The notes beneath the pieces are model-generated. The model made no database searches. It had not been told where the DNA came from and saw only the letters and a program-made list of their open reading frames with translations. From Melastoma dodecandrum (taxonomy: Eukaryota; Streptophyta; Magnoliopsida; Myrtales; Melastomataceae), in NCBI GenBank assembly GCA_029817715.1, contig JARUPY010000154.1:2321501-2385500 (forward strand): 64,000 nt of DNA, written 5' to 3'. Position 1 is the first letter of the stretch, and every line of letters begins with the position of its first letter. This document shows, piece by piece, positions 21,436 to 33,569 of the stretch. A program made the position numbers and the translations under genes.

Positions 21436-24400
21436 TGTACGCGCGCCTTCCGGCCTAGCACGCGCGCAACGATTCGAACGACCCGAGGATCCGGGCCCGC
21501 TCCCCTAGAGTCTTCCGGTCGGCGTCGCGACTCGAGCGTCGAACGCTGCGGAAAAGACCAGGGTGGTCCCTCCTTCGGTTCCTGATCGAGTCTGCCCAGA
21601 CTCTTCGCCGATCGTCTCCATGCTCCTTAAGAGGCGACGGGCGAAAAGAAGCGCATGGCCCGAAGAGGAAGCTTCGGGAGGTTCCAAGAGCGGCTCGTGT
21701 CGCCGTCACCCATCCAAAATGACTTCGTAAAAAAATATGTTGTTTAACTTAGGTAAACTATTACGGAGTCGCCACCGACTTATTTAAAAGCTTGGTTTAA
21801 GTCGGAAAACCAGAGTAGATTCGGGGATTCCTAGTTACTAACTCTTACATTTAAACATGCGAAAAGATGGCGTTTACTCCAAAAGGTTTGCTTTTGGTTA
21901 ACGGGCGTTGGACCCAATTCAGGCGTTGGACCTGAACTCATGTGTATTTGTTTAACAATCACATGCGACGATAAACCTATGGGCCTAAGGCATGCGGACA
22001 GACACAAACAATTATTTAGATCAAAGTGAGCGGGGAAGGATGGTGACCGTGGGCCTATGCACTTGGACCCACGGCCCGTTACACGTGGAATTAAAGAAAA
22101 TCGGGAGGCCCGCACCTCCCTCATGTACCTGAGGCCCGCCGGGATGGCTTTACATCGGTAGGGCTTGTCAGTTGAGGCCGCTCTCGAGATGTGCTTCCAC
22201 CATGGGTTTCTTCACGCACCTCCAGTCTTCGAAATTCGTTTTGTCGAACTCGCGTGAAGCTCAATTGATTTTCATGCAAATCAAACCAGAATGCGGTGGT
22301 CAGAAAATTCTAATTGAATTTTTGAAACAATTCAAATTAACTATAATAAGTCGGAGTGAGACTTACGGGGCGTTGTGTGGCCCGTTGATATCGATCTTCC
22401 GTGATGTAGGAAGATAACGGGGCGTCGTGTGGCCCGTTGATATTGATCTTCAGTGATGATGAAAATAGATGTCCGGGGCGTTGTGTAGCCCGTTGATGTC
22501 GATATTCCGAAGTTGCATGCTCAGTGTTCATGCAAAACAAAATGTAAGTGTGAGTAGATTTTTCTAATGGAAACATGTAATCCAATTAGAAAAAATCAAG
22601 TAAGTCGAAATGAGACTTACACGGGATAATTTCTATTCCCGAATGTCGGAGAATTACTTCTTGGTGCTTCCATACCAAGATAACCGGACGATGTCTTGGT
22701 GTCCCAAATAAATCCAACACGTCGTTGATGTATTTTTCATGTAAGATGAACATGAAATATGCGTTAGTTATCATAATAATCCTATCAATCGATCTAAACG
22801 CATGTAAAAGGGGCGTACACACATCTAAAGGATAGTAATTAGATATACAAGTAAAGAGAAATCGATCACTGCAATGTTTATGAACAAACAGTCACACACA
22901 TTTGTTCAAATCATATTCGGAGTAAAGATAAAATTTGTCGAAGCAAAAAGTCTTGGCAGATACGTGAGAGAGCAGGAAAAGAAATAAAATAATAATAAAA
23001 ACAAGCAAACAAGCAAACGATCAGAAAACATCACAATTGCTTTGACCAAGTCAAAATTGATTGAGTGAGAAAGGAATTATTACCCCCGTGAGATGAAATG
23101 GAGGAAGCCTTCGACCTTGCTGGTCATTTGTGTTTGAAAATAAAAGGCGACACCCATGGAATCCCACTTTTTGAACTTGTAGCATGGAGGTTGCAACCCA
23201 CGCCCGAATTTGGGAGGCCGATGGTTCGTTGGGTCATCGAGCATGACAACTGCAGCGGCGAGGGAAGAGAAGTCGGGGTCAGATCTGGTGAGGGTAATGT
23301 CGTCGGGGGCCGCAGATTTTGGCGTGGGAGGAGCTGTTCGGGGCGGATCCGGAGCCAAGGTGGTCAAGAGCGTCAAGCGGAGGTCGGGGATCCGAGATGG
23401 TGGCCGCTAGAGACGTCGGGTGCGAGCTGTTTAAGTCTGGGGAGTCCAGAGGCGCGACGTCGTCGTCGGGAAAACTTGTCAGGCTGCTGTGAAATCCGAG
23501 ACCGCCGGGGGAAGGTGGCCTGCCACCATGAAGCTCGGGGACGCCGGGAGAGGTTGCTGGTCCACCGTCGGTTCTGAGGATTTGGGGAGAAGAGGTAGGA
23601 TGCCGCTGCAGGTCTTAGGGACGTCGGGGGGTGGATCCGTCGATCGCTGAGCCGGCTGAGGACGACCACGAAGAGCAGGTCACTGGTTCGTCGCTGATGG
23701 AGAGATCATAAGGACGCGTGGTCGAAGGAGCCGTCTGGGAAGTCCAAGTCTGTCGCCGCTGGTCCTAGACGCCTGGGAGGGAGTGGGCTGCCATGGTTGA
23801 ACTCAAGGCGGCCGCTGCTGGAAAGACGCCGGAGGGAGTAGCGGTTTGCCGCTGCTGGTTCTGTGGGAATCGAGGAGGGGCCGAGAGTATGAACCGCTTT
23901 GGGGTTGGAGGTGGAGAGAAGGTGGAGTCGCCGATGCTGAAGGGGGATGGATGCGCCGTCGCTGGTTCTGAGAAGTCGTGGAGACAGGTTGCTGCCAAGA
24001 GGGAGCAAGGAGCCCATTTTACCTCGTTCAACATGCTTGATTGGAAGATGATGATGACGCCGTCAGGGGAAGAGCAGAAACTTTTTGGTCCTCCGGCGGA
24101 AGGCCGTCCTCCGAAGGGTGAGTCATGGGTGTTCTCTTGTATCTGTCTCTTTTGTAACTCCCTCTGCTGTTTATGTCCCCCCGACTCCCAGGAAAAACTT
24201 CCGTTTCCGAAACTCTCGGGGAATTGTGGGAGTCGAGACTGTTGATATTTTTTTGAATAAGATAACCGATGTTATGCTCCATCTTCCTTACAGGATACGT
24301 GGATAACGGGAGGAGTTTGTCCAGTGTGGGAAAGAATGTTTGTTTTATGTATATATATTTTTTATTTTGGGTAAAATGGGTCCTTTGGTTGTATGAACTT

Positions 24401-24476
24401 GGGCTTTGGCCATCTTGGAGAATGCACCTTGGGTTTATTATTGTTCGTGGCCTGTGTATCAATTTGAGGTATTACA
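21436..24476 (+). repeat. 5' LTR of element 1
   Basis: The conserved order is: terminal TGTACGCGCGCC; a TATA-like TATTTAAAAG inside a CCGACTT/AAGTCGG stem (21775-21805); two GGGCGTTGGACC boxes (about 21901-21932); a CCGTGGG/CCCACGG hairpin (22047-22074); and a GGGAGG/CCTCCC hairpin (22103-22120). Then follow tandem repeats (22366-22512), a GC-rich block (about 23080-24240) and the end TTACA. The GC-rich block is absent from the LTRs of element 2. Confidence 0.9.
22366..22512 (+). repeat. Three tandem units (about 52-56 nt) in the LTR
   Basis: Units start at 22366, 22418 and 22474. Each begins CGGGGCGT(T/C)GTGT(G/A)GCCC and continues GTTGAT(A/G)T(C/T)GAT. The same set is present in the 3' LTR at about 30348-30494. 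The repeat could be a regulatory array in the transcribed part of the LTR. Confidence 0.8.
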
Positions 24477-24543
24477 GTTTGCCCCTCCTTGGGAGGGAAT
24501 CTGGAAAGATTCGCTCGCAAGGACATCGGGAATACCTCAAATT
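24461..24543 (+). other. Two-stem structure across the LTR/internal junction, element 1
   Basis: The LTR end AATTTGAGGTATT (24461-24473) is perfectly complementary to AATACCTCAAATT (24531-24543). Inside lies a second stem, CCTTGGGAG (24487-24495) with CTCGCAAGG (24514-24522), with GAATC/GATTC at its tip. The corresponding structure in element 2 covaries. This region normally holds the primer-binding site. Confidence 0.75.
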
Positions 24544-27500
24544 ATATTTCGAGAGCGTCTTTGATAGACGTGCACCCTGAAAGCACTTAAAGAAAATCAT
24601 TAGTCACAACGAAAACAAAAACAACTAAATGTACATGCACATTATGTTTTGTTTTCTTTTTCTCTTTTGAAGCATGTTTCAAAGCGAGAGCGGAGAAGGT
24701 TTTCTGATTTCTTTCGTGTTTTACCCTCATTTCTGAAAGCCATTTCAGTTGGATTTCAGAATTCCCTTGACTTGAATGCTCATGTACCGGTCGAATGAGA
24801 CTTTACTTGGGTTGTAATGTAGGTTCGGCATAAGGCCTTTAGACTGAAAGTTTAAATTCTCTGTCTGAAAGAAAAAGTTTAAGGACCTCATCAAAAGCTG
24901 GATCGTAGAGGTTCACCATTCAAGCAAATTCTCCATCATTTAGACGGCCCACCAGTTTAGGCATTCCGTTGGGGAATAAATAATTGGTTTACTGGTAAGT
25001 ATTGACACTCCACTTTAGGGAAAATTCCATCTTTGACTTGTTTGAAAGATAGCACCTTTGCTTTTGCGACCGCCAATGTCGGTCCCGATGCTTTACTTTT
25101 GCTCTTTTGATTTTAATCTTGCGCTTTGCTTTTGAAGACTTTGGTCTTTGCGCTGATTTTGCTTTTTCTTTACTGGATCATAGGTATTTGCCCCACTCTG
25201 TTTTCTGGTACTTTTCTTTGGTATCTGTGCTCTTTGGGAAATTCTTTGAGAAATTTAGTCTTCAGGAACGACTCAACTGGTAGGCCTAATTGTCGATGGT
25301 GCCTCTTTGCTTGAATTTTAAGGAAGTGTAGCCTCTACGATCCGTTGCTTCCGGTTTCTAGCTACAAGATCTCCTTTTTAACCTCGATGTGAGGCGGTCC
25401 TTAGACTTGTTAGGTGTAGTGTATACGAAAACTTCCACTTTGGCTCGGAAAGGGCTAGCAATGGTTGATGTTTCGTGTTTGGGATAGAGAAGAAATGCTA
25501 GATCTCATTCCGGTTTAGAGCATCTTTTGTCAAAGGATTTGTCATCCGCCTGAATGCTTGTGTATGAATCCTTACAGTGTTTTCACTCATCACTTTGGGT
25601 AAGTGTTTAGGGATAGGTTTGCCTTCTCCATTCTCGCTCAAATATTTTATTAGAAATAATTTCAAATTATATGCAAATGGGCACGCGAATGTTTAAGAAA
25701 TGACTAGGTTTAGATACTCAAACCTCCGTAGTGCTCTTGTGCACTTTGAGGGGGAAGTGTTTGCACTTTCATGCCCCAGTCATGTTCTTTTGAGATTAGA
25801 ATAAACGGCTTCAACCCGACCACCCACGCCGTGCTTCGACTCTTGTTTGGGGAGATAACAATGAAATGAAGTATCCGCTGGGGAGATGAGGCGGATATGT
25901 CCGTCTCAATGATAGTTCAGGAGGAATATGCTTGTATGTTCGATCCTTGTTGAGGAACGCGACGCATGTAATCAACTCCAGCTTGAACGAAGCAGGACTC
26001 CAGCTGGGGAAACGGAGATACGACTCCATCTGGGGAAATATAAGAAATTTTGTTAAAGAGCAGTGTAGATGATACTCCCTTTTGGTATGATCATCTTTGA
26101 TGATGACAAAGGCAATCTCGAAACCTTGGCTCGAAATTTTCCACCCGACCGCCCGCGCCTTTGTCTGTAATGCAGGATGTTCATGTGCCTACACTCGCCA
26201 AAGGGCGGAGAACAAGTGAGCTCATGTAACTTGTTTCTTCTAAAGTATGAATGAAGTTTGCTCATGTAACTTCATTTATTTGAAAGGCGAAGTAGAGTTT
26301 TGATACTTCCCATTTCTATGTGTTTCGCCATTGCATCTTTGTCCGGAGGAATCAAAGGATTGACGAAGTAGTTACTCTTGTCTGACGTCTGTTGTGTAAG
26401 GAAGTTCATGTACCTTCATTTGTATAAAAGGTGAAGTAGAGTTCCGGTACTTCCCTTCTGTATGATCTCGTCATTGCGTCTTCGTCCGATGGAATCGAAG
26501 GTTTGACGAAATTGCTATAAGACTTTGGCTTAAAGCTTTGCCGCCCTGCCACCCTCGCCTTTGTCTTAGGAGTTTTGTACGATTCGTGTGAGGAGCTCTT
26601 GTACCTGCCCACGAGACAAAGGATGTAAACAAAATAAGCTCATGTAATCTCGTTTAACTTGATGAAGAGAGTAATGACTGTGTGATTCTCCCTTTTCATG
26701 TGTATTGCGATGTTCAATGCCCCAGTTCTTTGGGGATATAAAGAAGTTTGTTGATGAAGGTTGTGTTCTTGTTTGAAGCTTTATTGTTTGTCTTCATTGT
26801 CTGCCGAGGGCGCTCATGTACCCTTTTCATGTAATTTGTTGTCTTGTTGATGACATGTTGTTTCGAAGATTTGGTTCAAAATTTATTGATTGTCTTGATT
26901 GTCTAGGATGTTCATGTACTTTTCCTTTTCATGTGATTCGTTCGTTTGTCAACGGGGAATTAATCTTGTCCCAGGATAGCTTGGAGGTGATGCCCCAGGA
27001 TTGCTCGGTGATATGTCTATGATCACTCAGAGATTTGCCCCTGGATCGGTCGGGGATTTGTCCCGGATCGCTTGTAGATTTGTCTATGATTACTTGGAGA
27101 TTTGCCCCAGGATTGTTCGAAGATCTGTCCCATGATCGTTTGGATTGTTCACGTAGTGTCGTCTTCATTGTTTTGCCAACGAAGGCTGTTTTGAAACTTT
27201 GGCTCGAAACTTTTCCACCTTACCACCTTCGCCTTCGTCGTCTGTCTAGGATGTTCATGTACCTATAAGACAAGCCAAAGGGAAAAACAAGTGAGCTCAT
27301 GTAACTTGTTCTGCAGAGAAGGTATTAGTTGATGAACGAATACTCCCTTTCATGTAGATTGTCGTTTTGTTGACAACGAATGATATTTTGACGCTTTGGC
27401 TCAAAATTGTTTCCAGGCTTTGGCTCGAAACTTTACCACCCTGCCACCCACGCCTTCGTCAACATGCGACAAGGGCTAGAATAAGTGAGCTCATGAAACA

Positions 27501-29417
27501 TTTTTTGCAAGGTAGAATTGATCAATGAATGGATACTCCCTTTCATGTATTGTAATATCGAAAAGTGTCTACGTTGAGTGTTTGTGACGGTTCTCTTCGA
27601 TACGATGATTGACTTCGGTTGAAGGCCCCGGATATGCAAAGTTGATGGCTTTTTGTGGTGCGTGTGGGCGATGACCGCAGCTGTGGTGGGTGGGCTAGGG
27701 GATTGGCCGCTCATGTGGTGGGCCGAGATGCTTGTTTCTCGTTAATGCGTGAGGCGGTGACTGACCTTCTCCTCTTTTCTTTGGTGAGAGTTGGTGGCTG
27801 AATACTGTCGGGATGACTGCTTAGATGCCGTAGGGAATTCAAAGGGGATTGCCCCAGTCAAAGTATGCGTCGTCGTTTGGTAAAAATCATGTTCTTTGGT
27901 ATTTTGCAAGCTATTGTGTGAGCACCAGACAAGACATTTTGTACCTGCGAGGTAGAATGGATGCCTAAGTGTTAGCAGTTTAAATATCGGTAAGTTCATC
28001 ATGTATGCTTTGAACTGTTGGAAGGCGAGTAGAGCGAATGGGGGTTCTAATGCCAGTAGCGCTATGTGTTCGCCGTCGCTTGAAGAATCTCATCCATGTT
28101 CATGTTTTTGTCGTTGGGATGCCGTGGATCCGACATTCGTCATGCTCTTGTTGTCAGAAAAACGATGAGGTTGAATGAAGTGTTCGTATTTGGGGGTTGA
28201 TTGCTCGCAGCTGTCCTGATCTCGCGATGCCGTTGTGAATGATGGGGTTTGCCTCTTGTGCTACTGATGACGTAGTGAGATTGCATCTGTTTCTTTGGAG
28301 CGTTTGTCGGATCAGTAGGGGCGTGATGTTCCCAGTGTGTCCGATTGAAGCATGTCCGTGAACGGCTCGATGGGCTCGTCTCTGATGTCGACTGCGGTTG
28401 GCTGGTGAGCTATAACCTCTTTGGGGTTTTCATGTTGTTGTAGATTCGACTTTCGACTTTGGTAGCCGTTGATAACACTTTGCGTTCATGTCGTTGGACA
28501 TACGGCTCTGGACCGTGATAGCTGTAATAGAAACTTTGGTCTTCATGTCGTTGGATGTTCGACTTAGGGCCTTGGTAATCGTCGATGAATCCTTGGCATT
28601 CCTGTGCTTGTAGATTTGCAATGTCATGTTTTGTCTCTAGTCCCGTTCGAGGAGTCGTGTTGAAGTATTAACCCTCGAAAAGAAAGTAAAGAGAAGGATT
28701 TGATTAGTATCAACCAATAATGTAATCGATGCATAATAAGTTTATGTTGTTGCTTAATCGCACTCGTATATGTGTATGCATTTACAAATGAAATGCAATA
28801 ATGTCATGAAACAATTATTGTAAATGATTTGTTAATTTGAAAATTGGAATTAGACAAACACTCATGTGGTTGGTTCAAATGTATGATATGCAATAGGCGG
28901 TAATATCAAGTATGGTAGTAAGACAAAAGAGGTTTCTTGAAGCCCACTGTAATAAGGTTGACCCAACTACAAAAACGAGCATTGTTAGTTTTACAGTTAT
29001 AGCAGACAAAGCGTACCTGACACCTGTCCCTGCACATGTAGCAGTCACTCAGTAACAAACAAATGCACGTGGGGCGTCTGGTACCTGTAGTGGGCAAACA
29101 ATGCTAGACTCTCGGATGAAGGCTTCTAAACCTCCCTCGGACTGAGGGAGGCAGGGCCCCGGCCAAGAACCATACCGCAAATAGCAGCAGGCTGAGCCTC
29201 TCGGTGACCCCCCTAAAAATCCTAGCCCCGGGTTCGGGCACACCTAGACATGCCTAGGAAAGCAGAAAACAAACACAACCATGAGAGCATATAAAGGGAA
29301 CCGAGCCAAGCAATTACACACGCAAACAAGAACTCCTCTCCGCATGTGGATTAAAAATGTAAGAGCGTTCGAAAGGAATCCACATGCAGATTTCCCCAGC
29401 GGAGTCGCCATCCGGGA
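24477..29417 (+). other. Non-coding interior of element 1
   Basis: No protein motif is found. The interior is built of diverged repeated modules. One carries GGCTCGAAA with CCACC and CGCCTTTGTC or CGCCTTCGTC, followed by a phrase like CTCATGTAACTTGTT. Another is a short tandem array of about 28 nt around GATTTGCCCC and GGATTG (about 26975-27150). It aligns with the interior of element 2, which supports a shared ancestor that was already non-coding. Confidence 0.75.
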
Positions 29418-32400
29418 TGTACGCGCGCCTTCCGGCCTAGCACGCGCGCAACGGTTCGGACGACCCGAGGATCCGGGCCCGCTCCCCTAGAGTCTTCCGG
29501 TCGGCGTCGCGACTCGAGCGTCGAACGCTGCGGAAAAGACTAGGGTGGTCCCTCCTTCGATTCCTGATCGGGTCTGCCCAGACTCTTCGCCGATCGTCTC
29601 CATGCTCCTTAAGAGGCGACGGGCGAAAAGAAGCGCATGGCCCGAAGAGGAAGCTTCGGGAGGTTCCAAGAGCGGCTCGTGTCGCCGTCACCCATCCAAA
29701 ATGACTTCGTAAAAAAATATGTTGTTTAACTTAGGTAAACTATTACGGAGTCGCCACCGACTTATTTAAAAGCTTGGTTTAAGTCGGAAAACCAGAGTAG
29801 ATTCGGGGATTCCTAGTTACTAACTCTTACATTTAAACATGCGAAAAGATGGCGTTTACTCCAAAAGGTTTGCTTTTGGTTAACGGGCGTTGGACCCAAT
29901 TCAGGCGTTGGACCTGAACTCATGTGTATTTGTTTAACAATCACATGCGACGATAAACCTATGGGCCTAAGGCATGCGGACAGACACAAACAATTATTTA
30001 GATCAAAGTGAGCGGGGAAGGATGGTGACCGTGGGCCTATGCACTTGGACCCACGGCCCGTTACACGTGGAATTAAAGAAAATCGGGAGGCCCGCACCTC
30101 CCTCATGTACCTGAGGCCCGCCGGGATGGCTTTACATCGGTAGGGCTTGTCAGTTGAGGCCGCTCTCGAGATGTGCTTCCACCATGGGTTTCTTCACGCA
30201 CCTCCAGTCTTCGAAATTCGTTTTGTCGAACTCGCGTGAAGCTCAATTGATTTTCATGCAAATCAAACCAGAATGCGGTGGTCAGAAAATTCTAATTGAA
30301 TTTTTGAAACAATTCAAATTAACTATAATAAGTCGGAGTGAGACTTACGGGGCGTTGTGTGGCCCGTTAATGTCGATCTTCCGTGATGTAGGAAGATAAC
30401 GGGGCGTCGTGTGGCCCGTTGATATTGATCTTCAGTGATGATGAAAATAGATGTCTGGGGCGTTGTGTAGCCCATTGATGTCGATCTTCCGAAGTTGCAT
30501 GCTCAGTGTTCATGCAAAACAAAATGTAAGTGTGAGTAGATTTTTCTAATGGAAACATGTAATCCAATTAGAAAAAATCAAGTAAGTCGAAATGAGACTT
30601 ACACGGGATAATTTCTATTCCCGAATGTCGGAGAATTACTTCTTGGTGCTTCCATACCAAGATAACCGGGCGATGTCTTGGTGTCCCAAATAAATCCAAC
30701 ACGTCGTTGATGTATTTTTCATGTAAGATGAACATGAAATATGCGTTAGTTATCATAATAATCCTATCAATCGATCTAAACGCATGTAAAAGGGGCGTAC
30801 ACACATTTAAAGGATAGTAATTAGATATACAAGTAAAGAGAAATCGATCACTGCAATGTTTATGAACAAACAGTCACACACATTTGTTCAAATCATATTC
30901 GGAGTAAAGATAAAATTTGTCGAAGCAAAAAGTCTTGGCAGATACGTGAGAGAGCAGGAAAAGAAATAAAATAATAATAAAAACAAGCAAACAAGCAAAC
31001 GATCAGAAAACATCACAATTGCTTTGACCAAGTCAAAATTGATTGAGTGAGAAAGGAATTATTACCCCCGTGAGATGAAATGGAGGAAGCCTTCGACCTT
31101 GCTGGTCATTTGTGTTTGAAAATAAAAGGCGACACCCATGGAATCCCACTTTTTGAACTTGTAGCATGGAGGTTGCAACCCACGCCCGAATTTGGGAGGC
31201 CGATGGTTCGTTGGGTCATCGAGCATGACAACCGCAGCGGCGAGGGAAGAGAAGTCGGGGTCAGATCTGGTGAGGGTAATGTCGTCGGGGGCCGCAGATT
31301 TGGGCGTGGGAGGAGCTGTTCGGGGCGGATCCGGAGCCAAGGTGGTCAAGAGCGTCAAGCGGAGGTCGGGGATCCGAGATGGTGGCCGCTAGAGACGTCG
31401 GGTGCGAGCTGTTTAAGTCTGGGGAGTCCAGAGGCGCGACGTCGTCGTCGGGAAAACTTGTCAGGCTGCTGTGAAATCCGAGACCGCCGGGGGAAGGTGG
31501 CCTGCCACCATGAAGCTCGGGGACGCCGGGGAGAGGTTGCTGGTCCACCGTCGGTTCTGAGGATTTGGGGAGAAGAGGTAGGATGCCGCTGCAGGTCTTA
31601 GGGACGTCGGGGGGTGGATCCGTCGATCGCTGAGCCGGCTGAGGACGACCATGAAGAGCAAGTCACTGGTTCGTCGCTGATGGAGAGATCATAAGGACGC
31701 GTGGTCGAAGGAGCCGTCTGGGAAGTCCAAGTCTGTCGCCGCTGGTCCTAGACGCCTGGGAGGGAGTGGGCTGCCATGGTTGAACTCAAGGCGGCCGCTG
31801 CTGGAAAGACGCCGGAGGGAGTAGCGGTTTGCCGCTGCTGGTTCTGTGGGAATCGAGGAGGGGCCGAGAGTATGAACCGCTTTGGGGTTGGAGGTGGAGA
31901 GAAGGTGGAGTCGCCGATGCTGAAGGGGGACGGATGCGCCGTCGCTGGTTCTGAGAAGTCGTGGAGACAGGTTGCTGCCAAGAGGGAGCAAGGAGCCCAT
32001 TTTACCTCGTTCAACATGCTTGATTGGAAGATGATGATGACGCCGTCAGGGGAAGAGCAGAAACTTTTTGGTCCTCCGGCGGAAGGCCGTCCTCCGAAGG
32101 GTGAGTCATGGGTGTTCTCTTGTATCTGTCTCTTTTGTAACTCCCTCTGCTGTTTATGTCCCCCCGACTCCCAGGAAAAACTTCCGTTTCCGAAAATCTC
32201 GGGGAATTGTGGGAGTCGAGACTGTTGATATTTTTTTTTGAATAAGATAACCGATGTTATGCTCCATCTTCCTTACAGGATACGTGGATAACGGGAGGAG
32301 TTTGTCCAGTGTGGGAAAGAATGTTTGTTTTATGTATATATATTTTTTATTTTGGGTAAAATGGGTCCTTTGGTTGTATGAACTTGGGCTTTGGCCATCT

Positions 32401-32460
32401 TGGAGAATGCACCTTGGGTGTATTATTGTTCGTGGCCTGTGTATCAATTTGAGGTATTAC
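29418..32460 (+). repeat. 3' LTR of element 1
   Basis: This matches 21436-24476 with only scattered substitutions. Its last bases (GAGGTATTAC) abut the GTGGG target copy and the resumed TBL exon 3. The open frame at its end runs into TBL in frame, but from a non-ATG codon. The first ATG in that frame is in TBL itself (the LMF of RLMFVGDS). Confidence 0.9.
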
Positions 32461-33569
32461 GTGGGAAACGGCTCATGTTCGTAGGAGATTCACTCCAACG
32501 TGAGCAGTGGCAGTCGTTTGTATGCATGATTCAGCACGTGATACCAGCGCACGGCAAGTCCATGAAACGAAGTCAATCCCATTCCGTCTTCAGGGTCAAC
32601 GTAAGCTCAAAAAGCACACCTACCTTCCTCTGTTCCTTCATCCTTCTGCAAAACGTGATGCTTCTAACACTTGAAGTTTTCTCTTTCCAGGAATACAACT
32701 GTAGCATCGAATTCTACTGGGCGCCCTTTCTCGTGGAGTCAAACACCGACGGTGACATCATTGCCGATCCAAAGAAGAGGATGCTAAGGGTGGATTCGGT
32801 CTCTAAGCACGCAAAGCACTGGACTGGGGTAGATGTACTCGTCTTCAACACCTATGTCTGGTGGATGAGTGTGTCCAGGGTCAAATCGCTGTTAGTCCAA
32901 CACTAGCGCTAGTTCTATATGTTGGATCCATTTCGAACATAAGTTGATCATGATCTAGTTTTCCAAATGTTTGCAGATGGGGATCATTCTCAAACGCAGA
33001 AGACGCCTATGAAGAACTGGAAGTTCCAGTCGCTTACCGGATTGGCCTTAAGACATGGGCTAACTGGGTCGACTCCAACATCAACCCGAACACAACCAAA
33101 GTGTTCTTCACCACTATGTCTCCCACCCACTTGAGGTAAAGATCAGCTCTCTCTACCAGTCATCGACCAAAGACCCCAACGAGAAGGTCAAATACGAAGT
33201 GGAATCTACGTCTGTAGGGCCAAGGACTGGAACCGAGAAGGCGGGATCAAATGCTTCGACGAGACGATGCCTGTGAGGAACAAGAAAAACCACTGGGGGA
33301 GTGGCTCCAACAAAAGAGTGATGAGCGTGGTGTCAGGAGTCTTAGGCCGGATGAAGGTCCCTGTCACCATCCTCAACATCACTCAGTTATCTGAGTACAG
33401 AATTGACGGGCACACCTCCATCTACACCGAGGCCGATGGCCATCTGCTGACCGATGAACAGAAAGCAGACCCTTTACATTATGCTGACTGCATACACTGG
33501 TGCTTGCCGGGTATCCCAGACACCTGGAATCGCATTTTCTATGCTCAACTGTTGTCCCAGAGGTTCTAA

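Larger units (their letters stand above)
21436..32460 (+). mobile_element. LTR retrotransposon 1, non-autonomous (LARD-like), 11.0 kb
   Basis: The 5' LTR (21436-24476) and 3' LTR (29418-32460) are about 3.04 kb each and nearly identical by eye. They start TGTACGCGCG and end GAGGTATTAC(A). The element is flanked by GTGGG at 21431-21435 and 32461-32465, both belonging to TBL exon 3. The final A of the 3' LTR appears to be missing. The 4.9-kb interior has no gag, protease, reverse transcriptase or integrase motif on either strand. It must be mobilised by another element's proteins. No primer-binding site of the usual TGG-start type is evident directly after the 5' LTR. The near-identity of the LTRs implies a recent insertion. 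Confidence 0.92.
20790..33569 (+). pseudogene. TBL (DUF231) polysaccharide O-acetyltransferase gene, split by an LTR element
   Basis: Exons are 20790-20964, 21051-21291, 21399-21435 plus 32466-32600 (exon 3 interrupted by the element 21436-32460), 32691-32890, 32977-33135 and 33218-33569. Splice phases agree throughout. Without the element and one target copy the coding length is 1,299 nt (432 residues). The N-terminus has one hydrophobic span (LPLSVVASLVLFSGVFSLL) expected of a Golgi type II membrane protein. The TBL domain follows with DECSVVDGKWVYD, CPYL and WQPDDC. The esterase-like GDS motif is in FVGDSLQREQW and the DxxH motif in DCIHWCLPG. Family members acetylate xylan, mannan or pectin; the xylan (ESK1/TBL29-related) group is my best guess. 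The insertion falls eight codons before the GDS Gly, so normal protein is not expected. The remaining sequence shows no other break. Confidence 0.9.

Noticed and set aside
23793..24245. 150-codon frame in both LTRs of element 1, nearly identical in each
   Set aside because: Identity only reflects that the two LTRs are copies of each other. The frame is absent from related LTRs, so coding is unsupported.
32391..32906. Fusion frame from the 3' LTR of element 1 into TBL exon 3
   Set aside because: It starts at a TTG, not an ATG, and runs on into the TBL intron after 32600. An LTR-driven TBL transcript is possible, but not this protein.
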